Source: Rosettibacter sp964572725
GTDB taxonomy: Bacteria > Bacteroidota > Ignavibacteria > Ignavibacteriales > Melioribacteraceae
Length of the DNA stretch: 64,000 bases
NCBI GenBank assembly: GCA_964572725.1
Contig: CAZNFW010000013.1
Span: 1 to 64,000, forward strand
Direction: 5' to 3'
Part shown: piece after piece, positions 18,527 to 26,202 of the stretch
Layout: every line of letters begins with the position of its first letter
Numbering within the stretch: position 1 is the stretch's first letter
Notes under the pieces: model-generated
The model's input: only the letters and a program-made list of their open reading frames with translations
What the model was told of the DNA's origin: nothing
The model's database searches: none
Program-made: the position numbers and the translations under genes

Positions 18527-18817
18527 TTATTCATCTAATGGTTCATCGTCTCCTTCAATTATATCAAATTTTGAAATACAATCATTACAAAAACATAATT
18601 TAATTTTATCACTTTCATATCCATTACATTCTTCTGATTTAATTATATCAATTATTGATTCACACAAAGGACAAAAAATAGCAGTATAACTGTCATCGCA
18701 AATCTTTTCTATACAATGTCTGCAGAAAGAGCCTTTGAATTTAACAAGATTGGTACATTCTTTAATGCTGCATTTATGAATTTTTAATTTATTGATTTTA
18801 TTAGTCATAAGCTCCAT
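18527..18817 (-). CDS. Small cysteine-rich, probable zinc-binding protein
   Basis: Unrecognised protein of 96 residues with 11 cysteines (16, 21, 32, 35, 40, 49, 52, 64, 75, 77, 80). They include three CxxC pairs (32/35, 49/52 and 77/80), with C75 two residues before the last pair, which suggests two or more zinc knuckles. The first block ('CSIKECTNLVKFKGSFCRHC') resembles treble-clef-like knuckles. The C terminus is acidic. An alternative ATG four codons downstream (18805) has GGAG just before it. It is the only gene between the tRNA terminator and a 631-base gap. Reality as a gene rests on the ordered cysteine spacing; the function is unknown. Confidence 0.6.
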   Translation of the reverse strand: MELMTNKINKLKIHKCSIKECTNLVKFKGSFCRHCIEKICDDSYTAIFCPLCESIIDIIKSEECNGYESDKIKLCFCNDCISKFDIIEGDDEPLDE

Positions 18818-19448
18818 TAATTATTTTTTAATTAGAAGAAGAAGTGCGGCAAAATGTGATTCTGATCTGAATGCCCTCAATATTCAGTGAATCATAATTT
18901 TAACCGCACTCGGTATGACAAAAAGAACAGAAATTCATCAAAACCAAAATATTATGTAACAAATAACTTGTGAAGAAAAGAAATATTTCGTAAATATTTC
19001 TAAGCCCTCAATATGTAACTAATGTTCTGCTGAGTATACTGACTCAACAATTTTGAATAGATTAATTTCCACTTTAATTATGTAAGCCGACACTCTATTT
19101 TCTACACTAAATAATAATGAATCAAAACACTGTAACACTTTATTACTGTCACTTTTTTCTAATTCCTTTACTGTTGAAATTCCTTTACAAGAATAACAAA
19201 TTGTAATTACTATTTAATTACTTTTCTAATTTATTATAGTTCGGAAAGTAATGTTTTTAAAAAATGATTTTAATTTTTTCAGTGTGCCCTCAACCTGATT
19301 AAACTTTTTATTTTATCATTAATCCCCATATAAAAAAGACGACCCATGAGTAGGTCGTCTTTTCTATCAATGTTATCACTTATGGTTACTAATTAATTTG
19401 GAAACAAGTCAACAGTTTTCTCTGTATTTTGATAAACATATATCTAAA
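18818..19448. other. 631-base non-coding stretch with a thrice-repeated octamer
   Basis: No convincing coding sequence on either strand. It holds the terminator at 19334-19363 and three copies of GCCCTCAA (18873-18880, 19004-19011, 19286-19293; TTGAGGGC on the minus strand). Two of the copies continue with TAT. I see nothing else I can name. Confidence 0.6.
19334..19363 (-). terminator. Intrinsic terminator downstream of the S9 peptidase gene
   Basis: Perfect 11-base arms AAAAGACGACC / GGTCGTCTTTT around an 8-base loop, with a run of Ts on the minus strand. It lies about 85 bases after the stop of the S9 peptidase gene. Confidence 0.88.
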
Positions 19449-22115
19449 TTATTTTGTTAATTCAACTGTAACTGTACCTCCTCCCATCATTGCACTAAGT
19501 TTTGATTCAGATTTTACCAATGTTTTTGTATTAACATCAAGCCATAAAATTTGTGCATCTTCGTCACCTTCTACTGGTTTAACCAAAACTTTATAAGTCT
19601 CATACTCACCTGCTGGAAGTGTTACTTTCTCTTTGCCAGCTACTTCAATAATTTTAGTCTGCACATTTGCTTTCATAATGTCAAGTTGTTTGTATGATGT
19701 TTTATATCCTTCTACTAAAGGTAAAGACTTCAAAGCTAATTCTACTCCTGCTCCGTCAGTTAAAGCTGGAGAGTCAATTTTAATATTTATTGGCATTTTT
19801 TGAGGACCTGCATCAATTTGTCCTTCTACTTTATCCTCACTAAATTTTAAATGTATAGAAGCTGGTCCCTGTTTAATATCTCTTTTTATTGGCAATAATG
19901 TATTTGCATCAACAATCAATGTATCATTTCCTCCCATCATGCCAGTTACTGCATCAACAATAACAAAAACATTTTTACCATTAAGTTCAGATTTTTTTAT
20001 TTCTCTGTTTACATTCATTTCAAATTTTTGACCTCTTGTTTCAATTTTTACAACATAATTAAAAGATGACGGTTGAATAGCCGAACCATCAAATGAAGTA
20101 AGTACATTACTAATAGTCTCTCGTTTTGGCATTGTTACAGTTTTAATATCGACAGTTATTTCATCAAGTTTCTTTTGGATTTCTGGTTTTACATCTTCCT
20201 GCATTCTTCCACCTAAATGTTTGGCAAAAAATTTCTCCATTGCTACTATCATTGCAAGACGATTTTCTTTACCAATAAATCCATGTCCTTCATCAGGTGC
20301 AACAATATATTCAACCTGTCTTCCTAAATCTCTGAGGGCAACAACAATTTGGTCTGATTCTGCTTTTTTAACGCGGGGGTCATTAGCTCCCTGAACAACA
20401 AATAATGGAGCTTTAATATTACTTGCATAATTAAGTGGAGATTGTTCCTCGAGCATTTTTCTTTCTTGTGGGTTATCAGGATTACCAACTCTAATAGTAA
20501 AAATTTTCTTTATTGGTGCCCAATACGGTGGAATTGAATTCAACAAAGTAATAATATTCGATGGGCCAACAATATCAAACCCTGCTGCATATAAATCCGG
20601 AGTAAAAGCTAATCCTGCTAAAGTTGCATAACCACCATATGAACCTCCTGCAATTCCTACCTTTTTGGGATCAGCAATTCCTTCTTTAATTAAATAATTT
20701 ACACCATCGGTTATATCCTGCTGCATTGCACCTCTGCCCCATTGCTTATTTCCTGCGTTCAAAAATTTTTTTCCATATCCTGTAGAACCTCTAAAATTTG
20801 GAAGTAGTACTGCATAACCTCTGTTAGCTAAAAACTGTGCTAATGGATTGTAGCCCCAATAATCACGAGCCCATGGACCTCCATGAGGAACTACAACTGT
20901 TGGCAGATTTTTTGGTGTAATACCTTTAGGCAATACCAAGTAGGCAGGAATCAACAATCCATCCTTAGCTTTATATTTAATAGGTTTCATTTCTGCAAGA
21001 TATTCAGTAGGCAAGTTTGGTCTTGATTTATAAAGTAGTTCTGCTTTACCAGTTTTTCTGTTGAACAAATAAACAGAACCTGGGTCAACATCTCTCGATA
21101 CACTAACTATCCACAAATTTTCATCTTCAGTCATTGAATTCAAAAATATTTCACCCTCTGGAACAACTTTTTTCAACTGCATAAAGGCTTTTTCAAAATC
21201 TTTGTTCTTAAAATAAATTCTTAATCTGTCAGCTCTATAATATGTTGCAATAAGTTCATTTGTAATATCAGAAAAAACAGCACCCCCAAAATCAACTTCG
21301 TTTTTAGGATCTCTTTCAATAAATTTTGTTTTACCAGTTTCCATATCAAACAATACTAATTCAGTCTTATCAACTTTATCTCCTTTATTAGTTACGAGAT
21401 AAAAACTTTTTCCATCAGGTGTAAATCTGTAGGGTTCTGCTGTTTCTTCACTTGTTACTTGATAAATTGTAATTAATTTTTCACCGTCAATTTTCAGAAT
21501 TTCTGTCCCCCCATCTTCAGTTTGTCTTACTCCAAGCCTCAGATTCCCATCTAAATCAAAAACCCATCCTGCAACATTCTCATCATTTTTTCTAATTAAG
21601 GTTCTTTCTCCTGTTTTTAAATTCAGTTTGTAAACATCATGAAGTTGAGGATTACGGTCGTTTAGACCTATAAAAATTTCATTTGGTGTTTTCTTTGGGA
21701 CATCATAAATATAAGCTCTTACATTTTCGAGTGGTGTTAAATCTCTTGAAGGCGGAACTGGATCTCCTTTATCAAGCGGACTTACAGCATAAACTCTAAA
21801 ATTTTCATTACCTCCCTGATCCTGAACATAAAGAACATATTTACTATCTCTTGACCAAAAATAATTTGTAATTGGTCTTTTTGTGTCATTGGTTAATGGG
21901 CGAGCTTCTTCAAATTTTTGATTAATTTCTTTAATCCAGATATTACGCACATTATTGTAAGGTTTGATAAAGGTAATATACTTTCCATCTGGTGAAATTT
22001 GAGCACCCGAAATTTCCGGGTCACCAAAGAAAAGCTCTCTGTCAATAATTGGTGGAAGCTGAGCAAATGATTTCATAAAAAACCCAATAAAGAAAATAAT
22101 AATTAATTTTTTCAT
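19449..22115 (-). CDS. Secreted S9-family serine peptidase with an extra C-terminal beta domain
   Basis: Prolyl-oligopeptidase-like peptidase of 888 residues. A signal peptide ends near residue 19. Residues about 30-370 look like a beta-propeller. The alpha/beta-hydrolase domain holds the triad S492 ('GGSYGGYA'), D579 ('GANDPRV') and H611 ('DEGHGF'). After about residue 655 there is a further 230-residue, beta-rich domain that recalls DUF3108-type proteins ('LPAGEYETYKVLV'), beyond the usual S9 length. I start at the ATG 22113-22115, with SD GAGGGA upstream; an ATG at 22142 would precede the signal peptide by nine residues. It probably degrades peptides in the periplasm or at the cell surface. 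Confidence 0.9.
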   Translation of the reverse strand: MKKLIIIFFIGFFMKSFAQLPPIIDRELFFGDPEISGAQISPDGKYITFIKPYNNVRNIWIKEINQKFEEARPLTNDTKRPITNYFWSRDSKYVLYVQDQGGNENFRVYAVSPLDKGDPVPPSRDLTPLENVRAYIYDVPKKTPNEIFIGLNDRNPQLHDVYKLNLKTGERTLIRKNDENVAGWVFDLDGNLRLGVRQTEDGGTEILKIDGEKLITIYQVTSEETAEPYRFTPDGKSFYLVTNKGDKVDKTELVLFDMETGKTKFIERDPKNEVDFGGAVFSDITNELIATYYRADRLRIYFKNKDFEKAFMQLKKVVPEGEIFLNSMTEDENLWIVSVSRDVDPGSVYLFNRKTGKAELLYKSRPNLPTEYLAEMKPIKYKAKDGLLIPAYLVLPKGITPKNLPTVVVPHGGPWARDYWGYNPLAQFLANRGYAVLLPNFRGSTGYGKKFLNAGNKQWGRGAMQQDITDGVNYLIKEGIADPKKVGIAGGSYGGYATLAGLAFTPDLYAAGFDIVGPSNIITLLNSIPPYWAPIKKIFTIRVGNPDNPQERKMLEEQSPLNYASNIKAPLFVVQGANDPRVKKAESDQIVVALRDLGRQVEYIVAPDEGHGFIGKENRLAMIVAMEKFFAKHLGGRMQEDVKPEIQKKLDEITVDIKTVTMPKRETISNVLTSFDGSAIQPSSFNYVVKIETRGQKFEMNVNREIKKSELNGKNVFVIVDAVTGMMGGNDTLIVDANTLLPIKRDIKQGPASIHLKFSEDKVEGQIDAGPQKMPINIKIDSPALTDGAGVELALKSLPLVEGYKTSYKQLDIMKANVQTKIIEVAGKEKVTLPAGEYETYKVLVKPVEGDEDAQILWLDVNTKTLVKSESKLSAMMGGGTVTVELTK

Positions 22116-22196
22116 TGTGTTTCCCTCATAAATGTTAATCATAAACTTAATTAAGAATAAATTAAAACACCATATAATTTTGAATTTTTTTTATTC

Positions 22197-22224
22197 TTGA
22201 CAGGGCTCACATAAAATTTATAAA
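22197..22224 (+). promoter_or_regulatory. Predicted promoter for the 34-residue peptide and ybaK
   Basis: TTGACA (22197-22202), 16 bases, TATAAA (22219-22224) on the plus strand, about 38 bases before the small ATG at 22262. Confidence 0.5.
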
Positions 22225-22261
22225 TATTATACTACTATTGCACAGGGCAAAAAAGAAAGAT

Positions 22262-22366
22262 ATGAAAATGATTACCTATCTAATACTTGGACTTATGCTC
22301 ATTTTGATTTTAATATTTCTGAAAAAAGTAATCCGAATTTTTAAAGAGCTCAAATCTGATAATTAA
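22262..22366 (+). CDS. Small single-span membrane peptide (34 residues)
   Basis: Reads MKMITYLILGLMLILILIF and then KKVIRIFKELKSDN, stop TAA. One hydrophobic span (about residues 4-19) is followed by a basic tail, which by the positive-inside rule would lie in the cytoplasm. It has a promoter-like pair upstream and a purine-rich AGAAAG just before the ATG. It shares a strand with ybaK, 94 bases downstream. It resembles no family I know. The composition and regulatory context support a real gene, but at this length chance cannot be excluded. Confidence 0.5.
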   Translation: MKMITYLILGLMLILILIFLKKVIRIFKELKSDN

Positions 22367-22460
22367 AAACTAATTCAGTCTGCAATTATGTATCATCCAT
22401 TGAATTACTAACAAAAATTATTTTTAATTTCGGGATAATATTTTATTATATTAGGTCAAA

Positions 22461-22925
22461 TTGAAAACTAATGCTATAAGAATTCTTGAATCAAAAAATA
22501 TTTTTTATGAAACAGCGGAATATGAATTCAATGAAGATGAAATTGATGCTGTATCTGTAGCAAAAAAATTAGGAGTTAACTCAGAAATTGTTTTTAAGAC
22601 ACTTGTAGCACGCAACGAAGAAAATAATTTATTTGTTTTTGTAATTCCTGGATGTTATGAATTAAATCTGAAAAAAGCATCAAAAGCATGCAGCTCCAAA
22701 AAAATAGAATTAATAAAAGTGAAGGAACTTAAATCAATCACAAGTTACATTAGAGGCGGATGTTCACCCATTGGAATGAAAAAACCATTTCCAACTTTTA
22801 TTGATGAAACAGCACAACTATTCGATTACATTTATGTAAGTGCTGGAATAAGAGGAATGCAGATAAAAATTTCCCCCACAGATTTATTGAATGTTGTTAA
22901 CGGTCAATTTTTTGATTTGATTTAA
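22461..22925 (+). CDS. ybaK: YbaK/EbsC-family Cys-tRNA(Pro) deacylase
   Basis: Trans-editing enzyme that removes cysteine from mis-charged tRNA-Pro. The 154 residues show the family order: 'KTNAIRILE' at the start, 'VFKTLVAR', 'ELIKVKELKSITSYIRGGCSPIGMKK' given here as 'YIRGGCSPIGMKK', and 'FIDETAQLFDYIYVSAG'. The start is TTG at 22461, with AGGT six bases upstream; this gives exactly the usual family N terminus. It is isolated on the plus strand between two minus-strand peptidase genes. proS, whose product makes the substrate, is also in this window (36103). Confidence 0.93.
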   Translation: MKTNAIRILESKNIFYETAEYEFNEDEIDAVSVAKKLGVNSEIVFKTLVARNEENNLFVFVIPGCYELNLKKASKACSSKKIELIKVKELKSITSYIRGGCSPIGMKKPFPTFIDETAQLFDYIYVSAGIRGMQIKISPTDLLNVVNGQFFDLI

Positions 22926-22972
22926 GAATTCATTTACCAAAAATATTTTATAAGCCAGTTATATTAAATCAA

Positions 22973-23008
22973 AATCCATCTGCATACCTAACAGCATGCA
23001 GATGGATT
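22973..23008 (-). terminator. Intrinsic terminator downstream of the M49 peptidase gene
   Basis: Perfect 13-base inverted repeat AATCCATCTGCAT / ATGCAGATGGATT with a 10-base loop. On the minus strand it continues into TTTTGATTT, 11 bases after the M49 stop. On the plus strand no T-run follows, so it serves the minus-strand gene. Confidence 0.8.
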
Positions 23009-23018
23009 AGAACAAAAC

Positions 23019-25061
23019 TTAATTATTTACTTGCAATATAGAATACTCTTTAGCATAGTAAAGCATTTGTTCCGTAAAATCTTCGGGATATTCAATTTTT
23101 ACATCAATAATTTCATCGCCATTCATTACTGGAATCAATTTTGGATTGATAAAACCAGCATAAGGTGCAATATTTAATTTATAATATCTTTCTAATGCTT
23201 CTTTATGAAGTTCAGAATCAACTTTTACTCCATAATTTTCTACGAGATTTTTGCCGGCTTCGTAATCACCCTCTGATTTTATTCTTTGTATTTCGCGAAG
23301 CAATTGTCCAAAAAGATTTCTGAGTTTCTCGTAATTATTTATAACAAAATATGTTTTTCCATTTTTGTTTTTCTTTTCAATTACATTTTCCGGCATGCCT
23401 TTCTCATAAACCCATTTAGCAATAAGCTGTCTGTTTCTCATGTGAGCTTCTTCTAAATTTTCTCCGGGTTTAATTCTTGCCAATTGAACCATTAAACCAT
23501 TTCTGATATAAGAATCATATTCAGCTTTGCCTGCTTCGAGTGATGGCATTACACCAATATCAATTAATTTTTTATCCATTATAAAATACAAAGCTACTAA
23601 ATCTGCTCGAGCTTCTTCGAGTGTTGATGCATAATTTTTTAATGTTTCATTTGGCTGTCCTACACCAGTATTAATTTTACCTGATGCGTGTCCAATAACT
23701 TCATGCATATCAGTATGCAAATCGCTTGCAAGTGCACCATATTTTTTTGCTCTATCAATTTCTTCTTTGGAAAATGCAAATTCTTCGAGCACTCCGCTTG
23801 TTTCTGCAGCTTTGTTATAAGAGTATACAATATTACCAAGATTTACAGACTTCGAACCATGTTCTTTTCTAATCCATTCAGCATTAGGCAAATTAATTCC
23901 GATAGGAGTTGACGGTGAAGCATCCCCGGATTCTACAACTACTGTAATTACCTTTGCTGAAATTCCTTTAACATTCTTTTTCTTATGTTCAGGCATTATT
24001 GGAGAATTATCTTCAAACCATTGTGCATTATCACTTATTGCTTTTATTCTTTTTGTAGCTTCCAAATCTTTAAATGAAACGATCGATTCAAACGACCCTC
24101 TGTATCCAAGCGGATCATTGTAAGTTTCTATAAATCCATTAATCACATCAATAACTGATGAAGTATCTTTAACCCATTCAATATTATATTCATCCCATTT
24201 TTTCAAATCACCAGTTTCATAATATTCAATCAATAAATTAAGAGTTTTTCTTTGCTGTTCATTTTCCGCAACCTCTACTGCTTTTTTCAACCAATAGATA
24301 ATTTTCTGAATCGCAGCATCATACATTCCATTTAATTTCCAGAAGCGTTCGTAAATTTTTCCATTCTCTTTTACAAGTTTTGAATTCAGTCCATATGAAA
24401 TTGGTCTTTCATCATTTGGATTGATAATTTTTTTATAATAATTCTCTACTTCCCTTTGAGTTACATTTTCATAAAAATTAACTGCGGAAGTTTTAATTAA
24501 ATCAAACTCAGAATTTTGATTGACTTTAATTGCATCAACATTTGGGTCAAACAAAATAGGTTCTAACTTTGTTATCAAATTTTCAATTGTTTTATTATCT
24601 TTTAGTGGAAATTCTTTTGGGTCAGAATTTTTTACTAACTCTGCAAAATATTCTTTTGAAAATTCAGGTAAAAATTTTCTATTGGAATAATGATGATGAA
24701 TGCCATTTGAAAACCAGACTCTTTTTGTATATATCATAAAATTCTGGAAATCCGGAGTTGTTCTATCTCCTTTAAAAGTTTTTACTATAGCTTCGAGAGT
24801 TTTTCTAATTAAAAGATTGTGTTTATAATTTTGATCCCAGATTATATCTCTTCCACACAAAGCAGCTTGATAAAGATAATAAACTAATTTCTTTTGCTGC
24901 AGAGTAAGATTCTCGAATCCATCAACTTTATATCTCTGAATTCTTAAATCTGCAAATTGTTCTGTTACATACTTGAAATCATCTTTTATTTCTTTATTTG
25001 CACAACTCATAATTATAAATCCCGTAATTATTAGGTAAAAAAATTTTTTAATTAGATGCAT
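23019..25061 (-). CDS. Dipeptidyl-peptidase III-like (M49) lipoprotein
   Basis: Zinc peptidase of 680 residues. The M49 motif HEVIGH lies at 453-458, and the second zinc-binding segment 'LEEARADL' at 481-488. Family members remove dipeptides from the N terminus of oligopeptides. The N terminus has a lipoprotein signal ending at C20 ('IIMSC'), so it is membrane anchored, unlike the cytosolic eukaryotic enzyme. SD GAGG precedes the ATG. Homologues in Bacteroidota are sometimes annotated, wrongly, as dihydrofolate reductase; nothing here looks like that enzyme. A promoter (25097-25128) and terminator (22973-23008) make it a single-gene unit. Confidence 0.9.
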   Translation of the reverse strand: MHLIKKFFYLIITGFIIMSCANKEIKDDFKYVTEQFADLRIQRYKVDGFENLTLQQKKLVYYLYQAALCGRDIIWDQNYKHNLLIRKTLEAIVKTFKGDRTTPDFQNFMIYTKRVWFSNGIHHHYSNRKFLPEFSKEYFAELVKNSDPKEFPLKDNKTIENLITKLEPILFDPNVDAIKVNQNSEFDLIKTSAVNFYENVTQREVENYYKKIINPNDERPISYGLNSKLVKENGKIYERFWKLNGMYDAAIQKIIYWLKKAVEVAENEQQRKTLNLLIEYYETGDLKKWDEYNIEWVKDTSSVIDVINGFIETYNDPLGYRGSFESIVSFKDLEATKRIKAISDNAQWFEDNSPIMPEHKKKNVKGISAKVITVVVESGDASPSTPIGINLPNAEWIRKEHGSKSVNLGNIVYSYNKAAETSGVLEEFAFSKEEIDRAKKYGALASDLHTDMHEVIGHASGKINTGVGQPNETLKNYASTLEEARADLVALYFIMDKKLIDIGVMPSLEAGKAEYDSYIRNGLMVQLARIKPGENLEEAHMRNRQLIAKWVYEKGMPENVIEKKNKNGKTYFVINNYEKLRNLFGQLLREIQRIKSEGDYEAGKNLVENYGVKVDSELHKEALERYYKLNIAPYAGFINPKLIPVMNGDEIIDVKIEYPEDFTEQMLYYAKEYSILQVNN

Positions 25062-25096
25062 GTCAGCCTCAAAATTTATTTTTTTATTTTTGTATT

Positions 25097-25128
25097 CAAA
25101 AATATGATTATATAAAGTGCTTTACAAT
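25097..25128 (-). promoter_or_regulatory. Predicted promoter of the M49 peptidase gene
   Basis: On the minus strand, ATTG (25128-25125), 20 bases, TATTTTTG (25104-25097). This is a Bacteroidota-type element with the correct spacing, giving a leader of about 30 bases. Confidence 0.5.
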
Positions 25129-25144
25129 TTTAATTGAGTCAATA

Positions 25145-25498
25145 ATGAACCAAATTAATATTCAAATAATTGGAACAAAAAATTGCAATGAAACACGCAA
25201 AGCTGAAAGATTTTTCAAGGAACGCAGAATACAGTTTCACTTCAGAGATTTGAATGAAAAAGGCTTATCAAAAGGAGAACTTGAAAATATTAAAGCAAAA
25301 ATACCTCTTGAAGATTTAATTAACGGGGAAGGAAAACAATTCAAAAAAAGAAATCTTCAGTTTATGCTTTTTGATATTGAAGAAGAATTATTAAATGATC
25401 CGCTTTTGATAAAAACTCCAGTAGTACGATATGGCAAAGAAGTTACTATCGGTTATCATCCGGAAATATGGAAGAAGTGGTTAAGTGATTCCGTTTAA
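25145..25498 (+). CDS. ArsC/Spx/YffB-family thioredoxin-fold protein
   Basis: Protein of 117 residues. Its N-terminal 'IIGTKNCNETRKAERFFKER' has the single active-site cysteine of the arsenate reductase-like family (Cys then Arg three residues later). 'DLNEKGLSKGEL' and 'LLIKTPVVRYGKEVTIGY' are the other conserved blocks. There is no CxxC pair and no neighbouring ars genes, so arsenate reduction is not supported. A YffB- or Spx-like role is equally possible. Its last 18 bases overlap the 3' end of the HAD gene on the opposite strand. Confidence 0.82.
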   Translation: MNQINIQIIGTKNCNETRKAERFFKERRIQFHFRDLNEKGLSKGELENIKAKIPLEDLINGEGKQFKKRNLQFMLFDIEEELLNDPLLIKTPVVRYGKEVTIGYHPEIWKKWLSDSV

Positions 25499-26104
25499 AT
25501 TAATTCCTCTGATTTTTAACTCATCGATTAAATTTTCGTAGTTTAAAAATTGAATTCCATCCCATCCGCATCTTTTCGCACCCTCAATATATTCGATTAC
25601 ATCATCAATAAATAAATGTTCTTGAGATGGTTTTTGTGTGTAGGATTCAACAGCTCTGTAAATTTTTTCTTCTGGCTTAACAGCCCCAACTTTATGAGAA
25701 AGAAAAATCTTATCGAAGTAATTCAAAAATTCATAATGACCATAACCATATTCTTCATGAATTTCATTTGTATTTGATAATAAAACAACTTTAAAATTCT
25801 TCTTAAGCTGTGGAATTAATGATATAACATTTTCATTCAAAGTAAAAATATCCGAATAAATTTTACAAAATTGTTCAATTGAAACTTTGTGTTCCATCCA
25901 GTTGGACATAGTCTCTAAAAATTCTTTGCGTGTAATTTTTCCCCGCTCAAAATTTCGATGATATTCATAATTCTCACTATAAAGTTTCGCAAATTTATTT
26001 CCAAGACCATCACTTATTGAATTCAGTTTATTTACAATTTTTGAATAATCAAATGGGATTAAAACATTTCCGAGGTCAAAAACAATAACAGAATATTTTC
26101 GCAT
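25481..26104 (-). CDS. HAD-family hydrolase (YihX-like)
   Basis: Haloacid-dehalogenase superfamily phosphatase of 207 residues. Motif I is 'VFDLGNVLI', with Gly-Asn where classic phosphatases have a second Asp, as in the YihX-type subgroup. Motif II is 'LLSNTNE', the motif III lysine is in 'GAVKPEEKIY', and motif IV is 'FIDDVIEYIEGAK'. An alpha-helical cap lies between residues 15 and 90. The substrate is unknown; YihX acts on glucose-1-phosphate, but that should not be assumed here. The gene is convergent with the ArsC-like gene. Confidence 0.88.
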   Translation of the reverse strand: MRKYSVIVFDLGNVLIPFDYSKIVNKLNSISDGLGNKFAKLYSENYEYHRNFERGKITRKEFLETMSNWMEHKVSIEQFCKIYSDIFTLNENVISLIPQLKKNFKVVLLSNTNEIHEEYGYGHYEFLNYFDKIFLSHKVGAVKPEEKIYRAVESYTQKPSQEHLFIDDVIEYIEGAKRCGWDGIQFLNYENLIDELKIRGINLNGIT

Positions 26105-26145
26105 TTCTCACCTTATAATTAAAATAACTATACAAAAATAAAAAA

Positions 26146-26197
26146 AGAGGTCATTCCAAAATAATACTGAAATACCTAAGATTTTGAAATGACCTCT
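26146..26197 (-). terminator. Intrinsic terminator between the M16 and HAD genes
   Basis: Long imperfect inverted repeat: AGAGGTCATT pairs with AATGACCTCT and, after one mismatch, CAAAAT pairs with ATTTTG, with an 18-base loop. On the minus strand it runs into a long T tract. It lies 5 bases past the stop of the M16 gene at 26203. Confidence 0.8.
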
Positions 26198-26202
26198 AAA
26201 AA

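Noticed and set aside
23019..25061. Dihydrofolate reductase annotation used for similar proteins
   Set aside because: HEVIGH and EEARAD are M49 peptidase motifs; no folate-enzyme feature is present.
25145..25498. Arsenate reductase with an arsenic resistance role
   Set aside because: No ars genes nearby and the family includes Spx and YffB proteins; only the fold family is supported.
26133..26140. TATTTTTG as promoter of the HAD gene
   Set aside because: It coincides with the T-run of the upstream terminator and has no -33 partner, so the match may be accidental.
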